Positions 1 through 10,399 of a stretch of 64,000 nucleotides of DNA are shown here, piece after piece. The stretch's first letter is position 1, and each line of letters begins with the position of its first letter. Source of the stretch: Prorocentrum cordatum (lineage: Eukaryota > Sar > Dinophyceae > Prorocentrales > Prorocentraceae). The notes beneath the pieces were generated by a model. The model had not been told where the DNA came from and made no database searches. It worked only from the letters and a program-made list of their open reading frames with translations. Position numbers and translations under genes: made by a program. The stretch spans positions 140,864 to 204,863 of the forward strand of contig CAUYUJ010022548.1 of NCBI GenBank assembly GCA_963575745.1. The letters are read 5' to 3'.

Positions 1-147
1 GGAAAGGGATTGAGCCGCACGTGGCGCTCGCCCAGGAGATTCGTTTTTTCCTTCCAGACGGCCGAGGAGCAGGCCCACGGATGGGCCAACCGACGCGGCC
101 TCCAGCTGGCATGCTCGGCAGCGCTCAGGACAGGAGAGGCGGCCATG

Positions 148-590
148 GCTGTCTCGTCTGGCGTCGGCATCGTCACCTCGAAGTTGCTGGGCTCGGCGGC
201 GCAGGTTCCTCTCCCGCAGGATCTCGCTGGGCAAGGGCGCCACCATTACCGTGATCTCGGTCTACCTTGAGGACTTCGTGGGCCTGCAAGGGAGCAATCG
301 CCAGCTGCTCGCCGACCTCCACGAGTGGCGCGCGCTCCTGGACGACCCTTTCGTGATAGGCGGCGACTGGAACATCGAGGCCTCGGAGCTGGTGGACTTA
401 GGTTGGCCACCCCTCATCGGAGGGGCGGTCCTGGCCCCGGGATTAGCTGCGCGCAGCGACGACGAGTGCGACTACTTCGTCATCTCGGCGGCGTTAGAGG
501 CAATGGTGGGCTCCATCACGGTTCACGCGGAGACGCCGGACGGTCCTCATCAGGCGGTCCCCCTGCGCTTCGAGGCCGCTGGGGGGGGCC
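148..590 (+). pseudogene. EEP (APE-like) endonuclease domain fragment
   Basis: The frame beginning at 251 reads ISVYLED, then a hydrophobic stretch and the signature GGDWN at about 361-375, which is the Asp/Asn catalytic motif of APE-like endonucleases. A later DYFVIS block and a PHQAVPL block match the C-terminal strand and the Ser-Asp-His region in general layout. A short segment in another frame from about 148 (GVGIVTS) appears to be the upstream beta strand, so a frameshift lies between 180 and 250. The domain ends at a run of G where the frame changes again. Confidence 0.7.
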
Positions 591-1012
591 CATGGCGCGG
601 GCCCAGCGGGTGCCCGAGGCCTTTGATTTGAAGAGCGCGACCGACGACGCGGCCAGAGGCAGGCGCGACCAGCTGGCAGAGTCGTTGGCATGGCCCCCCG
701 CCGACGCTGGGCCTGAGGGCCCCATCGAGGAGTTGTTCACGCAAGCGGAGCTGGCCTTGCAGACTACAAGGCATGTCGGACGGTGGGGCCCGCTTTTTCA
801 AGGGCAGGGCCAAGGGCATCAGGGTGGTCACCATCCCGCTCGAGGCCAAGGTATATGCGGGCCGACTCGACAAGGCCTCAACCATCACCCAGCGCTGGCT
901 CTCCCTCCGCCACCTCGCCAGGCGCAGGTGGGATCTGGGCCCAGGCGGCGTTGCTCGCCAGGATCTGGTCCCGCATCCGGCAGAGGAGTGTGCCGGGTGA
1001 GAGCGGCCCATC

Positions 1013-2190
1013 GACCGACAGGCCTTCTGGGGCAACTTCTCCGCGCGCGGTTGCGACAAGGCGGCCTGGCTCCACGCCGCCTGCGTGGCCCGTGCGAAAT
1101 CTTCCCTTGAGGAGGCTGGCCCTTCTACGCGGACCTCACCAAGTACTGCGAGCACATCGAGCACGAGGAGCTCAGGATGGCGGCGCAGGCGCGGGGTTTC
1201 GACCATATCTGTCTGGCCCCTCGGAGGGCCAGGATCGGCACCTGCCTCGGCGATGCAGTCATGGCGAATGGCACGGTGGTGGCAGGCTGTTCGTGCGCCG
1301 CGGCTTTGCCCAAGCTCCTCCTCGTCTCGGCCCTCAGAGCAGCGGCTATGGCGGCTCCCATTGGCAGGATCCTCGACGTGGTCGACGATGTCTCGTGCGA
1401 TGTGACGGGGCCCTGCACCATGGTAGCCCGGCAGCTCGCCGCTGCCTATCGAGCCTTCTGCCAGAAGGTGAAGGAGGCCAACCTGCCGCTCCGCAGGAAT
1501 GAGACCAAGGCGCTGGCCACAAGCAGGACGCTGCGCGAAGCCCTCATACGGCTGGGACATCGAGGAGGGTGACTTCGTGGACGTGCGCAGGGGCCTTGGT
1601 GGCGACGCTGTGGCTGGCGCCTACCGACGGGTGACGACCACGGTGGCTCGGGAAAAGGCCGCTCGCTGCCGAGGGAGGAAGCTCGCCGGGCTTTTCAGGC
1701 CCTCTGTCAGGCGTGCGAGAGTTTTCAGCGATCATGGGAATGCCCCGCGGCCGTCTGCGTCGGCTGCGTGTCGGAGCCATCAGGGCGAGAGGCCGACTGG
1801 CCCGTGGAGCCGCCCTGGGGGTGGCCAGCCTTGGTCAGCCAGGAGGCTGGCAGCGGGGCCCTCTGATGATCGTCACCAAGACGGCGCTGACGGCCTACGT
1901 CGAGACGGTCTGGACCTCCTTGCTCCCTGAGTCGGCTGCCCGCTCCTGCCTCGCCACTGGCATGGGCATCGCTAAGAGGCAGCACCATTGGCGCATGGTG
2001 AAGGAGCCGATCAGCGCTCTTGTGCTCACGCTCGAGTGGGTCGGCTGGTGGTTCATCAACGGCGACCCCTACGGGATCCATGACGCGCTGGGCCGCGCGT
2101 ACCAGGTGCGCCGCTACTCGCAGCCTTCTTCGGCCGCATGGTCCCCTTGGACTGCCGACGAGCCATGGGCCTCGAGGAGATGAAGCGGCA
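1013..2190 (+). pseudogene. Reverse-transcriptase palm remnant and C-terminal tail
   Basis: Between about 1120 and 1560 one frame reads continuously through a VVDDVSCDVTG segment at roughly 1378-1410. This resembles the YxDD/FADD catalytic box of LINE reverse transcriptases, followed by the usual helix and a KT.ALA-type strand. The frame then shifts near 1560 (GDFVDVRRGLGGD) and again near 1710, where an Arg-rich stretch and a Trp-rich stretch (WVGWWF near 2038-2055) resemble the post-RT tail of dinoflagellate LINE-like proteins. Motifs A and B were not found, so no active polymerase can be made. Confidence 0.6.
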
Positions 2191-2557
2191 TGTCTCCAGC
2201 ATGTGGAACTGGGAGATCCCGCTTTTTTGTCAGCCGATCTTCGACCTGGCCAGCCATCGCTCCGAGGCGTGGGACCTGCACCACCAGAGGGCGCTGCGCA
2301 GCCTCATCCAGAACACCTGCCGGCGCCAGGCCAGGGTCGGAGCGGAGGGCCCCTTCCGCCCCCAAGGCTGCCAGCTCTGCGGCCGCCCCGTCGGGCCCCA
2401 CTTCCACAGGCGTTTCAGGCGCGAGGCTCACGATGGCTGGAGGCGAGAGTTCCTCGAGTCGCCGTTGCGGGAGGCGGCGGACCGAGTCGGGCGCTCGGGC
2501 TACCCGAGCTTTTTGCCAGGAGGGCTGTTCCCCGACATCTCTGAGTTGGTCCAGTAA
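2138..2557 (+). pseudogene. Cys/His zinc-binding segment of the retroelement
   Basis: A 139-codon open frame contains CQLCG at about 2370-2384 followed by paired His residues (HFHRRF), a CxxC-H-type zinc knuckle layout seen between the RT tail and RNase H in related elements. It ends at a TAA just before the RNase H segment, which continues in another frame. It is best read as part of the broken element, not as an independent gene. Confidence 0.5.
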
Positions 2558-2559
2558 CC

Positions 2560-3250
2560 GTTTCGAACCGACGACTACTTCAAGCGCGCGACCAGCTGGC
2601 TGAGTTTCGGGCCCTTCGCCGACGGAGAGCACGTCTTCGTCGATGGCTCAGGGCTCGACCAGAATTTTCCAGCCTGGGGGCTGCTGGCTGGTCCATCGTC
2701 GTCTGCGATAAGAACCGCAGGTTGGTCGCCGAGGCGTGGGGCTCGGTCCCGGTGTCGGAAGGGCCTGAGCAGCTGGCCCGAGACGGGGAGGACTACGCTG
2801 TGAAGGCCGTCACCGACACCGTCGCGGGGGGCCCCTTCAAGTCCTACCGCGACTGCCTCGCGACGATGCGTTGTGCTGGCAACCCTGCGGCGGCGGCTGC
2901 GGGCAGCTGGCGGGCCCACCTCTGGGCTGGACGTGCTGAGGGGCCCGAGGGCGCTGAGGTCATCGAAGTCAGGGCCCACCTCGGGCCGCAAGCCTCAGGG
3001 AAGGTTTGCTGACGCAGTTCGAGCTGGATGGCAACGCTTTGGCCGATGCTAGAGATAAAGAAGGCGCCTCGGCAGTGCGGGCGGACAGCTTCGACGCCCA
3101 CTGCATCGAGGGCCGCCAGTTCGTCGCTCGCCCGGCGGCGAGGTTTGGGGCGGCGCAGGAGGTGCACATTTCAGGGGCGGGCCTCCGCGAATCCATGGGG
3201 GTCGAGGCCTTGGAGATCATCGACCTGGGCGAGTGGCCCGTGGACCCTGC
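2560..3250 (+). pseudogene. RNase H-like domain fragment
   Basis: The segment around 2630-2660 reads HVFVDGSG, the first catalytic Asp strand of RNase H (commonly TDGS). A second frame from about 2710 carries the middle of the domain (AEAWGSVPV, QLARDGEDYAV). A third frame from about 3015 reads DGNALADARDKEGA, the layout of the last conserved helix with its catalytic Asp. Three frames are therefore needed for one domain. This end of the element is better preserved than the RT region. Confidence 0.6.
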
Positions 3251-3410
3251 GGGGCCTGCGAGGAGGACGCGCGCCCCGTCGGCCAGCGCGGGCCCCGTGC
3301 GCACCGGGGGGGGGGTCGCTGCCAGGGCTCGACGGCGCGCTGAGGCCGTGGCGCGTGTGCGGGCACTCCTTGCTCGCTGCGCCCCTCCTCCCCGAGGCCT
3401 GTGAAAATTC

Positions 3411-3900
3411 GGTCCTCCTGTTTCTGCACCTGTTGTAGAGGTTATGTTTCTGGCAGGAAAGGGCGTGGCCTCCAGGGTAACTGTCCAGGTCGGCCGATCC
3501 CGGGTAGCAGAATTAACCATATCATCGCCCTGGGCAAGAATCCCAAATGGGGGTGCTAGAAGGCTCGGGGATCTCAGGTCCCCCCTCGGGTCCGAGCACT
3601 TTTCGCCGTTGCGCCCTGCGGCGACCCAGGTAGGTCCCGCGTCGGAGGGCCCGAAGAGGCCGTCCATTCTGGAGGTACTCCCGCTCTTCGGGCTCCAGCT
3701 GGCCCAAGCCCAGCTCTTGGGGTCGAGGGCCCTGGAGGCCAGGACGAGGGCCCTGGCGGCCAGGCAGTGGGGCCGCGCGGCCCCCCGACCTGTTGACCCC
3801 CCCCTTCGACCCCTGATCGCTGGCTCCTCCCAGCTGCGGTCGGGGGGGGGGGCTAGGGTCAGGGGTGGGGGGGGGGGGGGCCTTGGATCGGCCTGAATTT
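3411..3900. other. No gene seen; flank of the assembly gap
   Basis: GC-rich sequence with long C and G runs that become homopolymer-like next to the gap (3840-3885). No supported gene. Open frames here are interrupted by or run into the gap. Confidence 0.5.
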
Positions 3901-4000
3901 NNNNNNNNNNNNNNNNNNNNNNNNNNNNNNNNNNNNNNNNNNNNNNNNNNNNNNNNNNNNNNNNNNNNNNNNNNNNNNNNNNNNNNNNNNNNNNNNNNNN
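3901..4000. other. Assembly gap of 100 N
   Basis: Exactly 100 unknown bases, the conventional placeholder for a gap of unknown length. It is flanked by a poly-G run on the left and (TCC)n on the right, so assembly probably failed on low-complexity sequence. Distances across it are not reliable. Confidence 0.98.
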
Positions 4001-4098
4001 CCCCCTCCTCCTCCTCCTCCGCTCCTCCTCCTCCTCCTCCTCCGCATTCAGTCACTCACTCACTCACTCACTCACTCACTCCCTCACTCCCTCGTGGC
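4001..4098. repeat. (TCC)n followed by (CACT)n microsatellites
   Basis: A short TCC tract reaches about 4043, then a run of about nine CACT units with some CCCT variants ends near 4092. Confidence 0.85.
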
Positions 4099-4790
4099 GG
4101 TCGATCGTCGTCGTACGGCCACGTGGCATGCCCCTCCACCTCGGCTGCGGGCCCGCGGTGGGGGGGGGGGGGGGGCGGGGGGGGGGGGGTCAATCGGGAA
4201 AAAAGGTGAGAAGAGAAAAACGGACAGACCAACGTGGAAAGCATCGAGCCGAACCGCACCTCGGACCCCCCTCCCCCTCCCCATATGTGCCCCCTATGCC
4301 CCCCCCTCCCACAGCGAAGGTTTGAGGCAGCGCTAGAGGTCTGATGTTCCACCAGGATGTGAGGTAGGGGAAGCATGATGGAAGAGGACGTGGAGACTGG
4401 TGTCTACCGTTTGTAAAACCCGCCTGAGGGTAGCCGTTGTGGCTCGCTCTTGGGGGCAAGAGGTTGGGGGCCGCGGTGGTTGCTCTTTAAGATGGGGAGG
4501 TGCTGCAGTTAGCGTGCTCTTTTGGAGCGGGTTAAACCTCCCAGGCGGCACTGCGGAGGAGGTAGCGATGAGCCGCATGGCTTTCCAGCAAGGAGTCTGC
4601 AATGTTGTGAGGGGCGGCGCGCAGCAGTGGACAACGGATGCACAGCGGTGTGGCGAAGGTGGGTTGCAGACGGGGGCAATATGCAGATGCGAGTTGCGAC
4701 TCAACGTTGGCAGTGCGTACCGACGGCGAAAGAGGTGGAGGGAAATCACAAAGTGTGAGAAACACAGGCAAGCATGGGATGATGCGGCGT
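4099..4790. other. No supported gene; long G run
   Basis: A G homopolymer-rich block lies at about 4157-4189. The rest is unremarkable sequence at the downstream end of the minus-strand coding-like region. A minus-strand frame from 5037 stays open to 4333, but its coding character fades below about 4800. Confidence 0.4.
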
Positions 4791-4799
4791 CTGCGCATG

Positions 4800-7700
4800 T
4801 CACTCCCATTCCACCCACCCACCCCGCAACTTTTCCATCCCCACATTCCACCCCAAGCCCCGCCATGCCTGCCCCTCCGAGGTGGAGGCCGTCGAGGAAA
4901 TTGAAGTAGAAGGAGCATGTGAGGTAAAATATGTGGTGGTAGGATGCCCTGCATATTCCTCTGAGGTAGTCGTCGTCAAGGAAAGCGAAGTAGATGGAGT
5001 AAACGATGTCATAGGGGATGTTGATGCACGTGACCATCGGGGGTGGATGTCGGCGAGGTCATTGCGGTCGACGGGGCCTCCGATGTCGGAGGAGTGGTTG
5101 GCCAATGCCTTGCTTTCCCCCATGGCGTACGCCAACGTGGGAGCTGGAGTAGGTGGAGCGATTGGGGTTGGAGGTGTGGATGTCGCACATAGCCTTTGGT
5201 GGCTGTGTATCGAGTGGGTAGCAGTACCTGTGGTCGGCGTTGGGCGCGTTGGCACCTCGCGCGGGTTCGCCCAGTGGCGAGGATGGCGATCGCCCGTGGT
5301 TCGGGGCGTAGTTGAGTGACGTAGTCCTTGAGATTGTCGAGGAATTGTTTGGCGAAATCGTTGGCCGATGCGATCTCCTTCTGAATTGCTTCGGCCGTGT
5401 TGTCGCTGACCCGTGATTCCCCTGCCATTGTGGCGAGGGTGTCGAGCTTGTCCAGGACGTCGTGGTGGTGGGATCGGTATTCGGTGATGATGTCTGCGAT
5501 CAGGCAGGGCCTGTTTGCTGCTTCGCATGCTGCTGGATTGAGCGATGGTCACGCGTGCTTGTCGTTGAAGGTCACGTTGAGCATTGTGACCTCGTCGCCC
5601 TCTTTGACAGTGATGGTGCCGTGGGCAAAGGCGACTTCGAGCATGGTGCGATAAGGGTAGCGTATGGTGTCGCCCATAAAGGTGATTGCGTCGGGATTTA
5701 CCTTCTCCTGGGTGATCGTCGTATCTTGGAACCATCCAGTGGGCTTGTGGGGCTCCACTTGTATGGTGGGTGGTTGGTTGTCGTTCGTGCTGGGCGTAGT
5801 AATACTTGGCGTGGGGTCGGAAGTGCTGGATGCAGTATTGTGCATGCGTTGTTCTCCTGCTGTGGATGCTCCGAGCTCGTTGCTCGCAATGTCGTGGTTC
5901 ATCTCGTCTTTTGCGTGTACTGTGCTATCTTATTTGATGGTCGGCATGGCGGATTGAGCATTGAATCTTGCTGGCTCGGGGTCTGGGTTGAGCGTGCTTC
6001 GAGGAGAGAGTTGGTGAGCTGGGCTGGGTGTCACGGGCGAAAGTGCGGCTCCTGCCGTTGTGCTCGTCATTGCGCTGCCGCTGCTGGAAGCATCGTCGTG
6101 CGAGCTGCACCGTAGATGTGCTCAGTCGACCCATTCGTGGAAGTTAGGTCCCCGCAGATAATCGGCCCTCATCTTTGCGAGTAAGTCGTGGCGTGGGTAG
6201 TGAGTGTCATGCCGTTGTCAGCCTGCTCGCGCATGGTAGGGCGCTCAGGAATAGGGGGATAGTCGGTGAGGGATGGGGGGCGTATGGGCCTCAGGCCGTG
6301 GTAGAAGTTGCCGCCCCTGTTGATGCTGAAGGCCTCGATGTTCTGGTCGGCGAGCGCCCGAGTGCAGCATGGGTCATTGCTGGAGCCGCCTGGGAACATC
6401 AACTGCGCGGTGCCGGTCTCTTCTAGTGGTACTAGGCGAGGCTTCTCTTCAGGTCGGCGCGTGCGGCCCAGCCAGGTGGTAGTCTCCCATGGTGGGATTG
6501 GTCGGGTGGGAGTGCGTCGCCTGGCTTGTGCGTTGGTGGGTCGCTGGGGCTGCGGAAGCTGCGGCTGGCCACTGGCGTCGTGGTGGTAATTTGAGTAAGG
6601 GTTCTGCCGGGGGGTGGGCCAGGCGGGGGGGGCGGCCGGTTGGGGGTTGGAGCATTGGACTGCTGGTGCAGGAGCTGGAAGGCGTTCGGCACAGGGGCGG
6701 GCATGGTTTGGTGGAGTTGTGGAGTGGAGCGCCGCTGGATGATCTGTAGGTCGGTGCGCGTAGTAGTCGCGCGCGCGGGGCGTTGTGCGTGTCGTGGTCG
6801 ATCTTCTGGGAATGCCGCGTTCCAATCGGGGAAATTGATGTGGGTCCAGTTGATGGGCTCGAAGCTGGCGTTGCGTGGTTTGTGGCAGTAGTACGGAAGG
6901 TGGCGTTTACCATGGCTCCCCTCGTCGTCGATGAGATACTGGTTTGATTTGCGGGCCTCGGTGTTCGATATCTTGTCGACGTCGGTGACCTTTATCTGCA
7001 TAATGCTGCCAAGTCTGATCTCGGTAGGTTGCTTGTTCTCTGGTGCGTCGTAATCAGGTCGCTGTCTAGTCTCGGTGGGGGGCATCTCCGTCGAGGGTGG
7101 ACTCCATGTGGTGGGCGATGCTCTTCCGCTCGGTGGCCTCGGTGCGGACGTTGGCGGTTCCGTCGATCCTCGTTGCGCAGGTCTCCGAAGCGGCAGTGGC
7201 CATCTGCAGAATTTTCGCGGGGCATTCGATAAGGGTGTCGTCAACGATGGCGGGCCACTTGGGTAGGTCACTGATAGGCGTGCTCAGCTTGACGATCGGA
7301 GCATGATTGATCTCCCTTGTAGGTACTGGTGGCGCGCGGTATGTCCCCGTTCATGCCTATGGCAGAGTTGTATCCCGTTAGTGGCATAGGTAAATTGGGT
7401 CTCGTTGTCCTCTCAGGTTGGCCTCGTCACAATGTAGTCCACCTATTGTCTGTGGCGTGATGTGGCGGCGACCGATGGGCAGGATGTACTTGTCCGCGCA
7501 CGGGTGTAGCGCTCCTCCTCCGCGCGTTTCAATGTTGTCTCCTGCGCGTGCCGCAATTTACCCTCATCTCGGAGGTGGGATGCAGGGCGCCGCAGATGTC
7601 GGTGATCGCAGCGATGTAGAGCTTTTGGCGGTATCGCCCGATGTTGCTGTATATTTGTTTGCGTTCTATCTCCTCGAAGTTGTCGCGCTTCTCCATGCCA

Positions 7701-8480
7701 TTCTTTTTGGAGATGTGCAGGGTCTGTCGATTAGTGAACGGCTCCTCGTCTTTGTTCTTCCACGGTGGCGCTTGGAGCTGCGGTGGGTCTGTGCTTGCGA
7801 GTGACGGGATGTCCTGCCATTTCAAGTTGTGGATGAGCATTCCCTTATGGTTGCGGTCGTTAGCAGCGTCTTCTGGTGCGCGGTGCTTCGTGGCTGAGCG
7901 GCAGTGTGGGCAGTTGTCAGGTCTGTCCATCCAATGGTCCGTGTCGGTCCACATCTCGTTGATGGAGCGGACCAGAAAGCGGTCGTCAACGGTGTCCCAG
8001 CTCTCCCTGACCTTGTCCTTCCATCAATTCTCCGTTGCTGCGAGGCAGGCAATGGCGATGCGGTGACGGTAAGTGGTTCGCACAAGCCCGCTGTTCACTG
8101 CAGCGGAGACGCAGATGTAGCCCAGGTCGAGGCATACGTACATATAGTGGCGTGCGAGGGCGCCGGAGGCATTGATTCCTTGTGATGGCTTTGCGATGCC
8201 TGAGCACGCGGTAGCTCCTTGTGGCTCGGCTCGAGCGTCTCCTTGCGTGTAGATGAGCGCCTTCTTGTTGTCGTAGCCCTTGCTGTTGGACACGAGGGTA
8301 GGGGTAGGCATGCCCTACTGTTGGTACTCTGATGGGGCCTCGCTCCGCGTCTTACGTGGGGCTGCGTTGATGGCTGCGACTCGTTATTGGTTGGCGTGGT
8401 CAAGATCTTTAACTCCGTTGGCGCAGTAGAGGTTGACCTCGTTGAAGTCGTTGAACTTCGGTAGTTTACCGAAATCTCAT
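4800..8480 (-). pseudogene. Unrecognised minus-strand coding-like region, broken
   Basis: Reading down the minus strand from about 8480, protein-like sequence continues for about 3.6 kb, interrupted by isolated stops after which the same frame resumes. Codons starting at positions 1 mod 3 are open from 8311 to a TGA at 8024-8026, then resume through a CPHC motif (about 7910, possible metal site) to a TGA at 7529. The message then moves to frame 0 (ADKYILPIGRRHIT near 7497) and to another frame after a C run near 7085. It passes through a Pro/Gln-rich middle (about 6500-6700) and returns to 1 mod 3 for the segments ending at 5549 and 5009. The last part (5037-4800) is rich in aromatic residues. 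Base composition is less GC-rich than its flanks. I do not recognise the protein; a retroelement or virus-derived gag/pol-like polyprotein is possible but unproven. Several breaks fit CpG-to-TpG decay (CGA to TGA, CAA to TAA). Confidence 0.5.
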
Positions 8481-8490
8481 AACGTCGGGG

Positions 8491-8647
8491 GTCTGGGTAG
8501 GGGGAGGGGGGAAGGCTTCTTAGAAGCACCCCAGCTTCTGAGAAGGCGTGGGCCTTGTCTGTAGATGCACGGCCAGCGCCTTCGAAGAAGCAGCCTCCTT
8601 CTGAGGAGCCTTCCCCCCTCCCCGTACCCCCTGGCGTGCGCCGCCAA
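8491..8647. mobile_element. Foldback repeat, family L copy 1
   Basis: About 155 bp with outer arms of GGGGGAGGGGGGAAGGC type and the matching CCTTCCCCCCTCCCC at the other end, plus inner hairpins of TTCTTAGAAG and CTTCGAAGAAG. It shares the core GGCCTTGTCTGTAGATG with a second copy at 20120-20290. It is likely a small non-autonomous inverted-repeat element. No clear target-site duplication. Confidence 0.6.
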
Positions 8648-8689
8648 GTTCCAATGAGGGAGAGCGTGAGGACGGCTCGGCTCAGGGGC

Positions 8690-8870
8690 GAACGCATCCA
8701 AACCCAACCGCCCATTCGTCGCCAATGGGGGCCTGACAGCCCACCCGGCCTCGGAACGTGCGGATTCGCTATCAGGGGCCCATCGCCGATGTCCCGGCGA
8801 TGTATCGCCGACTCCATTTCGATATCCCCCCCCCCCTCGAGACGCCCCCCCCCCCCACAACGTTCCCCTC
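8690..8870. repeat. Dispersed repeat family V copy 1
   Basis: Contains CGCATCCAAACCC, CGCCCATTCGTCGCCAAT and a GGCGATGTATCGCCGA palindrome. Related stretches with the same order occur at 15655-15765, 28060-28165, 37580-37680 and 60080-60290. Boundaries are uncertain. Confidence 0.45.
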
Positions 8871-9188
8871 TATCCGTGCCCAGGGGCCAGCAGTTCATCC
8901 CGAGTCTCTCTTCGCGGCCCTGGGCCCGACGAGGGCTCTCAGGGGCCGACAGGGGTGAAAACCGCCCGCCCTGAGGTTCTCAGCACGCTGGACCTTGAGC
9001 TCCGACGCTGCGACAAAAAAGCGCAGCGCCGCGAGAAGGCACGACGAGAGTCGTAGACCCCACCTCTCTGGTGCATGCCTCGAGCCCGACCGGTCTGTGA
9101 GGTTCCCAGGGCCCGAGCCTGGGCGAGAACGTTCCGTCTGGCAAGCAAGTGCAATGCCCGGACCTCCGGGGCACTCTCCGCGCCGGAG

Positions 9189-9354
9189 TTAAGGTCGGGC
9201 GTGTCCCTCTACAGGAGGAAGGTTCAAAAAAGTAGTCAAAAAATAGTCTGGGGACGAATGTTCGCTTGTGTTTTGATCCTTTTGGGGCAGTTTTGTTTGG
9301 TCACTTGTAGTTTTTGGTCCAAAATCCGTCTGTGGGGGGACATGCCCGACCTGA
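9189..9354 (+). mobile_element. MITE family A copy A1
   Basis: Starts TTAAGGTCGGGCGTGTCC and ends GGACATGCCCGACCTGA, which are inverted copies. The core carries ATAGTCTGGGGACG like other family members. Flanking octamers CGCCGGAG (9181-9188) and CGCTGAAG (9355-9362) match at 6 of 8, and both mismatches are transitions, as expected of an aged 8-bp target-site duplication. Confidence 0.8.
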
Positions 9355-9361
9355 CGCTGAA

Positions 9362-9490
9362 GTTCTGGGTGCCCCGGCCCCCGAAGCCATATGTTCTGCA
9401 GCGTGGGCCCTCGGAGGTCTGGGCCCCCCTGTCCCGAGTCGTGTGTCGGCGGTCCTGTGGGCCCGGCGAGGCCGAACACAGCGAGAGGCC
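9362..9490 (+). repeat. Dispersed repeat family O copy
   Basis: About 130 bp ending in a GGGCCCGGCGAGGCCGAACA block after a TCC.GAGTC block. Similar blocks in the same order occur near 8880-8960, 20295-20400, 31140-31275 and 50870-51000. The GGGCCCGGCGAGGGCCC core can fold on itself. Function unknown. Confidence 0.5.
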
Positions 9491-9520
9491 TCCGCCGTGC
9501 GCTTTCCCCGACGCGAGGGC

Positions 9521-10092
9521 AGGAGGAGGAGGAGGAGGAGGAGGAAGAACCGAAGAAGAGGAAGAGGAGGAAGAAGGAGGAAAAAGGAGGAAGGAGGAGG
9601 AGGAGGAGGAGGAGGAGGAGGAGGAGGAAAAAGAAGACGAAGAAGAAAAAGGAGGAGGAAGAGGAGGAGGAGGAGGAGGAGGAGGAGGAGGACGTCACGA
9701 CAAACATGCAGCATGGTAGCAAAGCACGGCCCGAGCCCTGGAGCCCGAGTGGCCCCGCGGCCCGAGAGGCCGCGGCGCGCCGGGCGGCGGCGCTCCGCGG
9801 GGCCGCCGCCGCCCAGCGCACCCGCGTGGGGCCGGGGCGTGAGCAGGGAGAGGAGGAGGAGAGGAGGAGGAGGAGGAGGAGGAGGAGGAGGAGGGAGAGG
9901 AGGAGGAGGAGGAGGAGGAGGAGGGAGGAGGAGGGAGGAGGAATGGGAGGAGGAGGGAGGAGGGGAGGAGGAGGAGAGGAGGAGGGGGAGGAGGAGGAGG
10001 AGGGGGAGGAGGAGGGGTGGAGACGGAGGATGTGGAGGAGGAGGAGGAGGAGGGGGAGGAGGAGGAGGAGGAGGAGGAGGCGGACGAGGACC
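9521..10092. repeat. (GGA)n microsatellite block with a GC-rich interlude
   Basis: Purine tracts of GGA/GAA/GGGA at 9521-9692 and 9846-10092 are separated by about 150 bp of very GC-rich unique sequence (9693-9845). Long open frames across it are only Glu/Arg/Gly or Leu/Ser/Pro runs and are not genes. The interlude resembles the Ala-rich start of the exon at 11427 and is noted in the findings. Confidence 0.9.
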
Positions 10093-10399
10093 AGTGTAAA
10101 CCCAAGAGCCATCAACGATGTTGGAACAAACCCTCCCTCCAAGCTACTTCATGGGCCCTGCAAGGGTTCAGCTTCACTGAGGGAACTGGCTCGTTGGAGG
10201 ACAACCACTTGCAGACCCTGACGAATGCGAAAACATCGTTCTCTGGATTCCAACGCCACGGATCAACCTGACTGTTGCGATTTGACGTTCCAGGCTCGTA
10301 CCAGAACGCCATCCTTGGGATTTCGACACCTCGAGTCAACGTAACTGTCCCTGTTAGTCTTGAATCCTTCCAAAACATAATTTCTGGTACGCTGAACAT
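10093..10399. other. Unique-looking sequence before the 83-bp satellite
   Basis: Less GC-rich sequence with loosely repeated phrases (GGATTCCAACGCCACGGATC, GGGATTTCGACACCTCGAG) that may be a decayed tandem repeat of about 70 bp. No gene supported. Confidence 0.35.

Larger units (their letters stand above)
10..3410 (+). pseudogene. Decayed LINE-like retrotransposon ORF
   Basis: Coding similarity runs through all three plus-strand frames in the order expected for a LINE second ORF: endonuclease/exonuclease/phosphatase (EEP) domain, reverse-transcriptase remnant, long tail, Cys/His zinc-binding segment, RNase H. At least eight frame changes and several stops are needed to follow it, for example at the G run near 583-589, near 1118, near 1560, between 2100 and 2140 and near 2690, so it cannot make a full protein. 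Most of the RT fingers and palm expected between about 960 and 1150 are missing or unrecognisable. The element may start before the window. From general family knowledge, intact copies nick DNA with the EEP domain and copy their RNA at the nick. No poly-A tail or target-site duplication was seen, so the 3' limit is approximate. The order of domains is seen directly; the LINE assignment is family inference. Confidence 0.75.

Noticed and set aside
3865-4209. Open frames spanning the N run
   Set aside because: They cross the assembly gap and low-complexity flanks, so they have no meaning.
9189-10142. 317-codon minus-strand frame of Leu/Ser/Pro
   Set aside because: It reads across a MITE and two (GGA)n tracts; no domain or unbiased codons.
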